From positions 3,968,001-4,032,000 of the forward strand of contig NZ_CP148752.1 in the NCBI RefSeq assembly GCF_040448305.1: a stretch of 64,000 bases of DNA. Direction: 5' to 3'. A program made the translations under genes and the position numbers. Shown piece by piece: positions 9,211-18,098 of the stretch (its first letter is position 1; each line of letters begins with the position of its first letter). This DNA comes from Pseudomonas fluorescens. Lineage in GTDB: Bacteria > Pseudomonadota > Gammaproteobacteria > Pseudomonadales > Pseudomonadaceae. The notes under the pieces are model-generated. The model ran no database searches. It had not been told where the DNA came from and saw nothing but the letters and a program-made list of their open reading frames with translations.

Positions 9211-10872
9211 CTAAATGGTCGACGTACCCTCTGCGAGACTGACCGCTTTAGCCAGCGCGGTGTTGAAGTCGGCGTGGTAATGCTCCGTGCCGATTTCTTG
9301 CAAGATACCCACCCTATCGAGCTTGTTGAGCACCTTCGTGTTCGCTTCGCAGAGTTTCACCACGATATTGCGCTTGTGCAGTTGCTGAATGACCTCCTCC
9401 AGCACCTGCAAGCCAGTGATATCCATAAATGGTACACGCTTCAAGCGAATAATCAGCAGGTGTGGATCGGTATGGGTCTGTGCCAAGACACGCTCGAAGG
9501 TCTCAGCCGCGCCAAAGAACAATGGCCCTTCAATCGTATAAATCAATGTCCCTGGCGGCAGGCGAGCATGGCCATTGGCCCTCAGCTCTTCTTCAAGCTC
9601 GTGCTCGACTACCTGTTGCACCTCCACAGAGGAGGCCATGCGGCGCATGAAGTGCAGCATCGCAAGAATGACGCCGATATTCACGGCGATCACCAAGTCA
9701 CTGAACACCGTGAGGCTGAAAGTGATGAGCAGGATAGCTACGTCTGCGCGTGGGGCCCGCTGGACCATGCGTTTGAAGTGCTTCAACTCGCTCATGTTGT
9801 ACGCGACCACGAAAAGAATCGCGGCCAGGGCGCACAGTGGGATGTTTGAGGCCAGAGGTGCCAGAAACAGAATAATAAGCACCAACGTGACCGCGTGCGT
9901 AATGCCGGCCAGCGGGCTCGTGCCGCCGTTACGGATATTGGTTGCAGTACGGGCAATGGCTCCGGTAGCTGCAAAGCCGCCAAACAATGGCGTGACCAGG
10001 TTAGCCACTCCCTGACCGATCAGCTCCTGATTGGAATCGTGCTTAGTGCCTGCCATGCCATCGGCCACCATTGCGGATAGCAGCGATTCGATCGCTCCAA
10101 GCATGGCGATAGTGAACGCCGGACCGATCAAATCGATGACGCGAGACAGCGTGATTTCAGGCAGGCCCAACGCTGGAAGGCCTTGAGGTATGCCACCAAA
10201 TGCGCTGCCAATCGTGGCTACCCCCTCGAAATGAAAGGTTGACTGTATCGCCGTAGCTACCGCCATTGCGACTAATGGGCCAGGTACCCGTTTGAGTCCG
10301 GGAATTCTGGAAGCGGTGATGACCAGGAAAAGACTAAGTACAGCCAACAGGGTCGTGGCCATATGAAGATCCGGGAGCGCCTGGAGCAAATGCCAGAACT
10401 TTTCATGGAAATGCTCTCCACTGATCCTCGGTAATCCGAAAAAGTCTTTCCACTGTCCGACCCAGATGATCACGCCGATGCCTGCGGTGAATCCGACGAT
10501 CACCGGATCGGGGATAAACTTGATGATTGCGCCGAGCCGGGCCATCCCCAGCAATAACAACATGGCACCCGCCATCATCGTGGCGATTTGCAGACCGTCA
10601 ACACCATGCTTGGCCGTGACTCCCGCCAGAATCACGATGAACGCACCTGTCGGTCCGGCAATCTGCAAGCGGCTTCCGCCAAAGAGTGAAACCAGCAGAC
10701 CACCGATGATTGCGGTGTAGATGCCTTGCTCAGGCTTGACGCCAGATGCAATGGCAAACGCCATTGCAAGGGGGAGCGCCACGACCCCGACGATCACGCC
10801 AGACACCAAATTGCGCAGCCAATGCTTTCGCCCCAACAACCCCGCCTTCCATGCCTCACCTATCGCAATCAT
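9211..10872 (-). CDS. SulP-family anion transporter with STAS domain
   Basis: A 553-residue protein. The membrane domain covers residues 15-430 and includes GVIVGVVALPLAMAFAIASG and GPTGAFIVILAGV, hallmarks of SLC26/SulP carriers. A C-terminal STAS domain from about 440 contains LIIRLKRVPFMDITGLQVLE. The family moves sulfate, bicarbonate or dicarboxylates. The start is supported by GAGGAG about 6 bp upstream on the minus strand. The STAS domain may respond to nucleotides or partner proteins. No carbonic anhydrase or sulfur-assimilation gene lies beside it, so the ion cannot be named. Confidence 0.9.
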   Translation of the reverse strand: MIAIGEAWKAGLLGRKHWLRNLVSGVIVGVVALPLAMAFAIASGVKPEQGIYTAIIGGLLVSLFGGSRLQIAGPTGAFIVILAGVTAKHGVDGLQIATMMAGAMLLLLGMARLGAIIKFIPDPVIVGFTAGIGVIIWVGQWKDFFGLPRISGEHFHEKFWHLLQALPDLHMATTLLAVLSLFLVITASRIPGLKRVPGPLVAMAVATAIQSTFHFEGVATIGSAFGGIPQGLPALGLPEITLSRVIDLIGPAFTIAMLGAIESLLSAMVADGMAGTKHDSNQELIGQGVANLVTPLFGGFAATGAIARTATNIRNGGTSPLAGITHAVTLVLIILFLAPLASNIPLCALAAILFVVAYNMSELKHFKRMVQRAPRADVAILLITFSLTVFSDLVIAVNIGVILAMLHFMRRMASSVEVQQVVEHELEEELRANGHARLPPGTLIYTIEGPLFFGAAETFERVLAQTHTDPHLLIIRLKRVPFMDITGLQVLEEVIQQLHKRNIVVKLCEANTKVLNKLDRVGILQEIGTEHYHADFNTALAKAVSLAEGTSTI

Positions 10873-10959
10873 GGCTAGCTCCTCAGTGGATGCATGTGCA
10901 TAATATTAACATACAGTGATAATTGAAATGCCCTGATCCACTGCTTCGTGCGGCTGGAG

Positions 10960-11277
10960 ATGTTTATAGAGAAAGTTCAGATGGAGCTGGGCGGGCATGC
11001 ACTGCAAATAGAGAATCTTGAGAGCGCGTGTAGCGTGGTGACTGACATGAATCGTAAAACTGTGAAAAGCAAACACGCCGAAGGCGTGACCTTTGACACC
11101 CATGTGATCGCAAACCCGACCAACCCCAAGGAGTGGATCGTGTTTTTCAAGAAGGACGCCGGGAGAAGTTATTTCCTGGTTGATGACAACGAGGAAGTCG
11201 AGTCTTTCGGGCATCTGGATGACTTGATCGCCGAGCTTCGAGACTTGGGCCTCAAGACCGCTGAAATCCACTTTTAA
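10960..11277 (+). CDS. Small protein of unknown function
   Basis: About 105 residues. A GTG start at 10948 would add four residues. The C-terminal half is acidic, with FFKKDAGRSYFLVDDNEEVE and a predicted final helix FGHLDDLIAELRDLGLKTAE. No signal peptide or membrane segment is visible. Codon use is ordinary for the window and the frame ends just before the next small gene, so it is probably real. I do not recognise the family. It is divergent from SulP with about 90 bp between them. Confidence 0.55.
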   Translation: MFIEKVQMELGGHALQIENLESACSVVTDMNRKTVKSKHAEGVTFDTHVIANPTNPKEWIVFFKKDAGRSYFLVDDNEEVESFGHLDDLIAELRDLGLKTAEIHF

Positions 11278-11306
11278 CCCTTGGATCACGCCCTGGAGAC
11301 ATGATC

Positions 11307-11486
11307 ATGTCAGTGAACGTCGAGTACCTGTCCAGTCAAGGCGAAGCTCTTTGGTCTGTATGTTCTGGCATCAGGCGAGTTCAGTTTCGGCATGAAAAAA
11401 GTGCTCACGACTTTGCTGCCAAGCTCAAGGAGAGAATCGAGGCTCCGCATGTTTACCCTCAACGTGATCCGCCAGCGATAAATTAG
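11307..11486 (+). CDS. Possible small protein of unknown function
   Basis: A 59-residue frame with GGAG 8 bp before the ATG at 11307; an ATG at 11301 is too close to that site. It has a mixed-charge helical stretch, HEKSAHDFAAKLKERIEAP. It follows the preceding small gene by 29 bp and could be co-transcribed with it. No family is recognised. The short length makes the call tentative. Confidence 0.4.
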   Translation: MSVNVEYLSSQGEALWSVCSGIRRVQFRHEKSAHDFAAKLKERIEAPHVYPQRDPPAIN

Positions 11487-11659
11487 CTGCCAGGGACATG
11501 CATGTTTGCGTTCAGCGAAGGCAATATAGTGAGCCGGTGCAACGGCGAACCCTGAGTATTCGTCATCGAGCGCAAGCGCACCTGCAGACGACCAGGTTCG
11601 CAAACCCTGAGATCATCTGGATGTAGTACTTTCATCAGGTCAACAGAACGGAAGCTGTT

Positions 11660-12733
11660 TTGGAAAGTAGCGCAGGCAAACGAGTTGTTGTCATTGGCGC
11701 AGGCATTGTGGGCGCGTCCGTGGCGTATCACCTGGCAGGCAAAGGCGCGAATGTCATCCTGGTCGAGGCTGAAGGTATAGCGTCCGGCGTGACCGGAAGC
11801 TCATTCGCTTGGATCAACACCTCACATAGCGGGCCCGATCCAATCGCAGAATTGCGTAGCGCCGCCACCCGGGAATACCGCCGCCTCCAAACCGAGCTGC
11901 CGGGTCTGAAAGTACGATGGACAGGCTCCCTGTCTTACAGCGCGAACCTTGATAGAGAGCTGCAAGACTCAGGCAACCCGCCTTCGGCAACCCTGGTATC
12001 TCGCTCCCGGATACTCGGTCTTGAGCCGAACCTCAAGAATCCCCCTCAACATGCCTTATATGAAGCCGAAGAAGGCGCGCTGGACGCAGTGGAAGCAACT
12101 CACGCCTTGATCGCAGGAGCCCGGAATCATGGCGCGAAAGTTCTTACGCATACTAAGGTGCTTGGCTTTTCAACTCAGAACGCAAAGGTGATGGGAGTCG
12201 AAACCGTAACGGGCATCATCGATGCAGACATTGTCGTACTGGCAGCGGGGACAGGCATCACGAAGCTGACTGAGAAGTTAAAGATATCCCTGCCAATAGA
12301 GGCCTCTGCGGCAATACTCATCCGCTACAAGACACAACCCAACCTCGTGAACACCATCATCTCCAGCCCTCAAATGGAAGTAAGGCAAAGCACCGATGGT
12401 ACGTTGCTGGCGGCGGAAGATTATTTGGGAGACTCCCTGGAAAACCAGCCAGTAGAGATAGCGCTACGAACTGCCCGGGCCATCCAGAACGAACTCTATG
12501 GGATTACTTCCATTGATCCAGAATTGGCTTGTGTCGGACTCAGGCCAATTCCTGTCGATGGTATCCCCATCATCGGCTATCTACCCGATATCGGCGGAGT
12601 GTACGTTTGCGCAATGCATCCTGGCGTCACTCTGGCGGCGATTGTGGGCCGTCTTGCCAGCGAGGAAATAGTCAATAACAAGGCATCCTCGGCCCTTGAC
12701 TCGTGTCGCCCCGACCGATTCTTCCAGACATGA
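11660..12733 (+). CDS. FAD-dependent oxidoreductase, D-amino-acid oxidase (DAO) family
   Basis: A 357-residue protein with a Rossmann FAD-binding motif, VVVIGAGIVGASVAYHL, at residues 9-25. The acidic residue LVEAE ends the second beta strand. The C-terminal motif ACVGLRPIPVDGIPIIGYLP is typical of DAO/glycine oxidase-type enzymes, which oxidise amines or amino acids and pass electrons to oxygen. It seems to start at TTG (11660) with GGAAG upstream. Base composition is more A/T-rich than its neighbours, which could mark a transferred gene. The substrate is unknown and there are no pathway partners. Confidence 0.78.
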   Translation: MESSAGKRVVVIGAGIVGASVAYHLAGKGANVILVEAEGIASGVTGSSFAWINTSHSGPDPIAELRSAATREYRRLQTELPGLKVRWTGSLSYSANLDRELQDSGNPPSATLVSRSRILGLEPNLKNPPQHALYEAEEGALDAVEATHALIAGARNHGAKVLTHTKVLGFSTQNAKVMGVETVTGIIDADIVVLAAGTGITKLTEKLKISLPIEASAAILIRYKTQPNLVNTIISSPQMEVRQSTDGTLLAAEDYLGDSLENQPVEIALRTARAIQNELYGITSIDPELACVGLRPIPVDGIPIIGYLPDIGGVYVCAMHPGVTLAAIVGRLASEEIVNNKASSALDSCRPDRFFQT

Positions 12734-13192
12734 GTTCACTTGTCTTTCTCGCAAGCCCACTTCTCGCGATCAACAGTTTGAGTTCGAAGCTGTACTTTTC
12801 CAGGCGAGTCCCTCAGCGTGCCACCAGCGGAATCAAGTCGATTTCGTTCAGTCGTGACAGACTGCTTTCGGCCAGGACCGGCCCTTCTCGACCAGTTAAA
12901 TCCATGTCGCCTTTCTACCCGGCCGCCTGTGCAGGTTCAGCCTCAGCTCGACGCGCTGGCGGTTAAAGCCCCGGCGACCTTGAACTTCAGCGCCATGTCC
13001 TCATTCCCAAGCGGAACAGGCGGCGCCGCTCCTTCGCGTCATCCCGTCTCCCCCTCCCAGTAGTCTGAAACTCCCACCCCGCCTGGGAGTATCGGCCGAT
13101 GTATATCGCCCGGCGTTTATCCATAGTTGTGGCACGTACCTGAAAAAGGTCCACGGTCCGCTTTGGTGACTGCAATTGCTTTGGAGAACGTC
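12734..13192. other. 459-bp intergenic region before the first repeat protein
   Basis: No convincing gene is seen. A hairpin with arms CTCCCAG (13054-13060) and CTGGGAG (13083-13089) lies about 110 bp before the start of the next gene, without a clear T-run. The last 100 bp should contain the promoter and 5' leader of the repeat protein gene. Short open frames here lack ribosome binding sites. Confidence 0.5.
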
Positions 13193-16100
13193 ATGGCTAC
13201 TCACAAAAAAAACTCGTCGCTAACGAACGATCTGCCCCCCCTAAACACTCCGTCACTCACCACTGACCTCAACGATTCAGTGGTGACAACATCGGTTACA
13301 GCCAGCGCTTTGGGCGTCGTGGCGACCGGCGCGGACGTCACGCTGGACGAATCGGCCGGGTTGCAGAACGCCACTGCCACGCCAACCCCTGCGGGGGACG
13401 CTGACGACAACGACATTCTGGTGGCGTCCCTGCCCACGAGCTTCGCTGACCGTTTGGCCGGACTTGGGGCAGGTACCGCAACGGGCGCAGCCTTGAGCGG
13501 CTATACCGGTGCCGTTGGCAACACCGGCAGCGATGCATTCACCATCACCGCTGCCCCCGGAGCAAACATTACCGATATCAGCTTCACCGACAGTTCAGGC
13601 GCACCGCTCGATGGCCAGGACAGCGGACTGGATACCCTCGATGGCACCAGCATCTTTCTCTATACCGACACGAACGACAACAACATCGTTTTGGGTCGAG
13701 CCGGGGGCCCGGCCGGCGCGATCGTGTTCGCTGCCTACATTGAAGAAACCGGTTCGCCGGTCACGGGCGGCAAGATCTGGGTCGTGGAATACCAACCACT
13801 CAGCCATCCAGATAGTACGAACGCCGATGATTCGGTCAATCTGCTGGATAAGGTTTTCATCGGCACCAGCCAGGACCTGGAATTCAGTCTGGCCAATGCA
13901 CCCTCCGGTCAGAACCTGTTCCTGATGTTCACGAAATTGAACCCGGAAACTGAAATTGTCGATGGTGTCACGCGGATCACGGATCCCACCATCATTGCCA
14001 CCGGCAAGGACCCCGCAGACCAGTCAAGCGGCGTCAACATAAACACTGGCGACACGATCAATACCAGCCAGGCGGGTGGCCCGACCACCTTCGGCACCAA
14101 CAATCAGATGATTGTGGAACAAGAGGGCATTCGCTTTTCGTTCGTCACGGGTGCCAGACAGGATGTGACCATTCCCAGCCTGGATCAGAACGAAGCAGAT
14201 CTTGAATCCAACATCGACTTTACCAACGTCTACAACACGACGTCGGCCAATTTCGACGTTGTGCAATTGCAAAGCGGCAAGAGCGCTATCGTAAAAATCA
14301 GCGCATTCAGTACCGCTGCTGAACCTGGCACGGATTTCATCAACGGATACGCGGACGATACGCCGGTTGCAATCACCAATGTGCGCGTCATCAACAATAG
14401 CACCGGGCTGGTGATCGAGAATTCAGACGGCTCGGTGAATGATCCCGCCATTTCCATCAGCTTTACTCCTGAAGGGGTTGCCACCATCACCGGCGTTAAA
14501 GCCGGCTACCAGATTGAATACACCACAACGTCGGATCACAACCGCGTGCTCGTCGAGAACGGGGCGGCCGTCAATGCCAGGGGCAATGATCACGCCGACT
14601 TTGATATCGGTGGTTTCACGCTGGTCCAAGCCTCTGTTACGACCACCGAAATCGGCTCCCAGATGATCTTCGACGACGACGGACCGAGCATCAGCCCCAC
14701 CGGCACGGAGCCGACGCTGACGGTGGATGAGACGGTACTGTTGACCAACGATGCCCAGAGCTTTGCCGCCAACTTCAATTCAGAGTTTGGTGCGGATGGG
14801 GCTGGCACCCTGACCTATGCGCTGGGCGTGGTGGCCGGAGCCTCCGGGCTGACTGACACGGCCACGGGCGACGCAGTGAACCTGTCGCTCAACGGCACCG
14901 TGGTGGAAGGTCGCACGGCCACGGACAACCTGCTGGTGTTCACGGTCAGCGTGGCCGCCAATGGTGTCGTCACGCTTGACCAGATCCGGGCGGTGGTGCA
15001 TCCCGATACAACCAATCCTGATGATTCGACGAGCCTGACCTCGGACAACCTGGTGACGCTGACGGCGACCATTACCGATGGGGACGGCGACAGCGCCCCG
15101 GCGACGTTGAACATCGGGCACAACCTGGTGTTCAAGGACGACGGACCGAGCATCACCACTACCGGCACGGAACCAACGCTGACGGTGGACGAGACGGTAC
15201 TGTTGACCAACGATACCCAGAGCTTTGCCGCCAACTTCAATTCAGAGTTTGGCGCGGATGGGGCTGGCACGCTGACCTATGCGCTGGGCGTGGTGGCCGG
15301 AGCCTCCGGGCTGACCGACACGGCCACGGGCGACGCGGTGAACCTGTCGCTCAATGGCACCGTTGTGGAAGGTCGCACGGCCACGGACAACCTGCTGGTG
15401 TTCACCGTCAGCGTCGCCGTCAATGGCAGCGTCACGCTCAACCAGATTCGCGCCGTAGTGCATCCCGACCCAACCAATCCCGATGATTCGACGAGCCTGA
15501 CCTCGGACAACCTGGTGACGCTGACGGCGACCATTACCGACAAGGAGGGCGACAGCGACCAGGCAACGTTGAACATCGGGCAGAATCTGGTGTTCAAGGA
15601 CGACGGACCGAGCATCACCACTACCGGCACGGAGCCGACGCTGACGGTGGACGAGACGGTACTGTTGACCAACGATACCCAGAGCTTTGCCGCCAACTTC
15701 AATTCAGGGTTTGGTGCTGATGGGGCTGGCACCCTGACCTATGCGCTGGGCGTGGTGGCCGGAGCCTCCGGGCTGACGGACACGGCCTCGGGCCAGGCGG
15801 TGAACCTGTCGCTCAATGGCACCGTGGTGGAAGGCCGCACGGCCACGGGCAACCTGCTGGTGTTCACGGTCAGCGTCGCCGCCAATGGCAGCGTCACGCT
15901 CGACCAGCTCCGCGCCGTGGTGCATTCCGACCCAGCCAATCCCGATGATTCGAGGAGTTTGACCTCGGACAACCTGGTGACGCTGACGGCGACCATTACC
16001 GACAGGGACGGCGACAGCGCCCCAGCGACGCTGAACATCGGGCATAACCTGGTGTTCAGGGATGACGGCCCGGCACTCGCTTTCGGCAACCTGATCGGGA

Positions 16101-17428
16101 CCGGTAGCGTCCTGGCGCAATCCGGGTTCTGGAATATGGCGACGGGAGCCGACGAGCTGGGTGCGGCCGGTCTGGATATTTCGTTGGTCAATAACCAGTT
16201 CACCCTCGTCAGGCCAGACAATACGACCACGACCGGGACCGGCACGCTCACCGAGCTGGCGCTGTCACCGGATGCTAATGGCGCGTACCAATTCGCGGGA
16301 ACCTTGACCGGTGATTTCGACAACAACGCCGCAACGGCGAACACCACCGTCGACTACACGCTGACCGCCTATGCCGATGGCCGCTATGCACTGGATCTGG
16401 TGCAAGGCTTCCGTTCGACGATCGTGCTCAGCAGTGCCGACGGCTCGCTCGCGGCCGGCGGCCCGGATCCAGTGCGCACATTGTTGATTCCGCAGACGAG
16501 TAACCCGGCTATTCCTTCGGCCTCCGAGGAGATTGTGTTCTTTTCCGCGACGGCGCTTGCGTCGACTGCGGACATCCTGACCGGCATCGGGCTCGGAGCA
16601 CCCGACCCCACCGAAGCCGCGCTACAAACCAACCCCCTGCCGTCGTACATCGACCCGAGGGCCATGAACGTCAGCACGTCCGGCATCGGCGTCGCCAATA
16701 ACGTGTTCCAGGGAGATAACCTGGCGGCAATCAGCGCCGCCGATGAAAGTTTCGTCATCAACCCAGAGAGCCTGTTGACAGCAATGAAGGTCTTCATCGA
16801 CAACTCCGTGGCGGGTTACAACACGGCGACCGAGGACCTGTACTACAGGATCTACTACGCGGATGGGACGTTTTCGGACCGCGTCGAGGTGAACACCCTG
16901 ACGCCGGAGGCTGGCGGGCAGGTGTCCTTCCTCGTCGAGAAGGCGGGGGCGTCACTGATCGACGCTGTTCAGCTGACGATGGGCCGTGGCGATATCAAGA
17001 TCCCGGTGATCCAGTTCATTCAGGAGAGCGAGAGTCTGGCCAGCGATGTCCAGCTGGCGTTCAGCGCGACGCTGACGGACAAGGACGGGGACTCGGCGAC
17101 GAGTGCGTTTGACGCCAACCTGTTCGCCAACGAACCGGCCAACGCACCCTTCGACTTCACGCTGGCGGGCACGATCGGTGAACAGGATGCGTTCAACATC
17201 GATCTGTCAGTCAATGAGATCCTGTACCAGGTCACCGGCTTCGATGTGGGCGCTGGCGTGCAAGACAAGCTGGTGCTCAACGGCGACCCGAACGCCGTTG
17301 TCCAATCGATCGACAACACCGGCGCAGACAGCGTCGTGACGGTTGCCGAGTCTGGCGGACAAGCAACGACCATCACCTTGGTCGGGGTCGATCTTCAGAG
17401 TACCGACATCTTTTTTGGCAGCGTTTGA
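13193..17428 (+). CDS. Large secreted repeat protein with DUF5801-type domains
   Basis: A 1411-residue acidic, Asp/Thr/Gly-rich protein with almost no cysteine. The ATG at 13193 has GGAG 8 bp upstream. Residues 1-490 form a unique N-terminal region without a Sec signal. Residues about 494-956 are three near-identical 154-residue units, each carrying TVDETVLLTND and TSLTSDNLVTLTATITD, typical of DUF5801 repeats-in-toxin domains. The unique C-terminal part ends in a hydrophobic tail, LQSTDIFFGSV, resembling type I secretion signals. Classical GGxGxDxUx nonapeptides are absent. It is probably exported by an ABC/MFP/TolC system not in this window. An adhesin or biofilm-matrix role is inferred. 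Confidence 0.8.
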   Translation: MATHKKNSSLTNDLPPLNTPSLTTDLNDSVVTTSVTASALGVVATGADVTLDESAGLQNATATPTPAGDADDNDILVASLPTSFADRLAGLGAGTATGAALSGYTGAVGNTGSDAFTITAAPGANITDISFTDSSGAPLDGQDSGLDTLDGTSIFLYTDTNDNNIVLGRAGGPAGAIVFAAYIEETGSPVTGGKIWVVEYQPLSHPDSTNADDSVNLLDKVFIGTSQDLEFSLANAPSGQNLFLMFTKLNPETEIVDGVTRITDPTIIATGKDPADQSSGVNINTGDTINTSQAGGPTTFGTNNQMIVEQEGIRFSFVTGARQDVTIPSLDQNEADLESNIDFTNVYNTTSANFDVVQLQSGKSAIVKISAFSTAAEPGTDFINGYADDTPVAITNVRVINNSTGLVIENSDGSVNDPAISISFTPEGVATITGVKAGYQIEYTTTSDHNRVLVENGAAVNARGNDHADFDIGGFTLVQASVTTTEIGSQMIFDDDGPSISPTGTEPTLTVDETVLLTNDAQSFAANFNSEFGADGAGTLTYALGVVAGASGLTDTATGDAVNLSLNGTVVEGRTATDNLLVFTVSVAANGVVTLDQIRAVVHPDTTNPDDSTSLTSDNLVTLTATITDGDGDSAPATLNIGHNLVFKDDGPSITTTGTEPTLTVDETVLLTNDTQSFAANFNSEFGADGAGTLTYALGVVAGASGLTDTATGDAVNLSLNGTVVEGRTATDNLLVFTVSVAVNGSVTLNQIRAVVHPDPTNPDDSTSLTSDNLVTLTATITDKEGDSDQATLNIGQNLVFKDDGPSITTTGTEPTLTVDETVLLTNDTQSFAANFNSGFGADGAGTLTYALGVVAGASGLTDTASGQAVNLSLNGTVVEGRTATGNLLVFTVSVAANGSVTLDQLRAVVHSDPANPDDSRSLTSDNLVTLTATITDRDGDSAPATLNIGHNLVFRDDGPALAFGNLIGTGSVLAQSGFWNMATGADELGAAGLDISLVNNQFTLVRPDNTTTTGTGTLTELALSPDANGAYQFAGTLTGDFDNNAATANTTVDYTLTAYADGRYALDLVQGFRSTIVLSSADGSLAAGGPDPVRTLLIPQTSNPAIPSASEEIVFFSATALASTADILTGIGLGAPDPTEAALQTNPLPSYIDPRAMNVSTSGIGVANNVFQGDNLAAISAADESFVINPESLLTAMKVFIDNSVAGYNTATEDLYYRIYYADGTFSDRVEVNTLTPEAGGQVSFLVEKAGASLIDAVQLTMGRGDIKIPVIQFIQESESLASDVQLAFSATLTDKDGDSATSAFDANLFANEPANAPFDFTLAGTIGEQDAFNIDLSVNEILYQVTGFDVGAGVQDKLVLNGDPNAVVQSIDNTGADSVVTVAESGGQATTITLVGVDLQSTDIFFGSV
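14674..16059 (+). repeat. Three tandem 462-bp repeats inside the secreted protein gene
   Basis: Three units of 462 bp begin near 14674, 15136 and 15598, each starting with GACGACGGACCGAGCATC or a close variant. Conservation extends to silent positions. This implies recent duplication or ongoing gene conversion and gives scope for repeat-number variation. Confidence 0.9.
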
Positions 17429-17448
17429 GGTTTTGCGCGCGTGAACGG

Positions 17449-17488
17449 ATGCGAGGGTGGCCTAGGAAACCACCCTCGCATTCTTTTT
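17449..17488 (+). terminator. Rho-independent terminator after the repeat protein gene
   Basis: Perfect 10-bp arms GCGAGGGTGG (17451-17460) and CCACCCTCGC (17470-17479) flank a 9-base loop, followed by ATTCTTTTT. Confidence 0.88.
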
Positions 17489-17774
17489 GCGGTTCTGAGG
17501 CTAGCCCCCATGATCGCATGCGCTGTGAACTGGCGAGCAGCACAAGTCTTTCGGTTCAACATCCCCATCAACGTGCCCATCGTCCGAATGCGAAAGGCAC
17601 TGATCCGCTGCCTTACGGGGCGTCAATACGGATCGATCACCACGCAGTTATCCGCTCACTTGCACAGCCGCTAGTGCCGGGTAACAGCTGAACACGTCGG
17701 CATCCTCAGCAAAGAACACACTTTCATACGGCCAGTAGTCAGTGCGCCGACGCATTTCACAATCTTCTCGTAAT

Positions 17775-17806
17775 AAAAACGGGCGCCTTATCGGGCCCGT
17801 TTTTTG
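17775..17806 (+). terminator. Orphan rho-independent terminator, possible small RNA 3' end
   Basis: Arms AAAACGGGC and GCCCGTTTT are followed by more T residues. The previous gene already has its own terminator at 17449, so this hairpin has no obvious gene to terminate. It could end a small RNA transcribed from within 17500-17770. Confidence 0.65.
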
Positions 17807-17820
17807 TTTCGGCAAACTTT

Positions 17821-17836
17821 GTTTCACATTTAAAAC
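17821..17836. promoter_or_regulatory. Operator-like motif GTTTCACATTTAAAAC
   Basis: A 16-bp imperfect palindrome matching the perfect site at 17946 in 13 of 16 positions. It is a candidate distal site for the IclR-family regulator encoded in the operon. Confidence 0.4.
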
Positions 17837-17945
17837 AAATTCGTTATTTCCACACGCTCAGCGTTACTTAAAAAAGCACTGCCTGCTCGAAAATCATCGA
17901 GCCTCGCACAATCGATGTGCAATTTCGTGCCATATAAGAAACTAC

Positions 17946-17961
17946 GTTTCATATATGAAAC
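17946..17961. promoter_or_regulatory. Perfect palindrome GTTTCATATATGAAAC, candidate IclR-type operator
   Basis: A perfect 16-bp inverted repeat 138 bp before the first operon gene's inferred start. It resembles GAAAC/GTTTC sites known for IclR-family regulators such as KdgR. Similar motifs occur at 17821 and before the porin gene at 32752. The IclR gene at 23012 is the natural candidate regulator; binding is inferred. Confidence 0.55.
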
Positions 17962-18060
17962 GCCATCAAATCTTTAAATAACTCTTAAATCGTTGTTTTT
18001 AAATGGTTTTCCAACATAAAAACGAATCAGCCAATCTCTGGCATTGTTCATGCACTAAAC

Positions 18061-18081
18061 ACCGTATCACCTATAAAACAG
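18061..18081 (+). promoter_or_regulatory. 21-bp element shared with the porin promoter
   Basis: ACCGTATCACCTATAAAACAG matches the element at 32858-32878 in 18 of 21 positions. It lies 17 bp before the inferred ABC gene start, so it may hold a -10 region or an operator half-site. Confidence 0.45.
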
Positions 18082-18098
18082 ACCAGAGACCCTTCCCA

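Larger units (their letters stand above)
17489..18098. other. Intergenic region: orphan terminator and promoter of the catabolic operon
   Basis: No credible protein gene. The first half is ordinary GC-rich sequence ending in an orphan terminator near 17775-17806. From about 17807 the sequence becomes strongly AT-rich and carries several GTTTC/GAAAC operator-like motifs and a 21-bp element shared with the porin promoter at 33.0 kb. It must contain the promoter of the ABC transporter operon. Confidence 0.7.

Noticed and set aside
14674..16059. Tandem repeats considered as a CRISPR or satellite array
   Set aside because: The units are 462 bp and translate in one frame, so they are protein repeats rather than CRISPR units.
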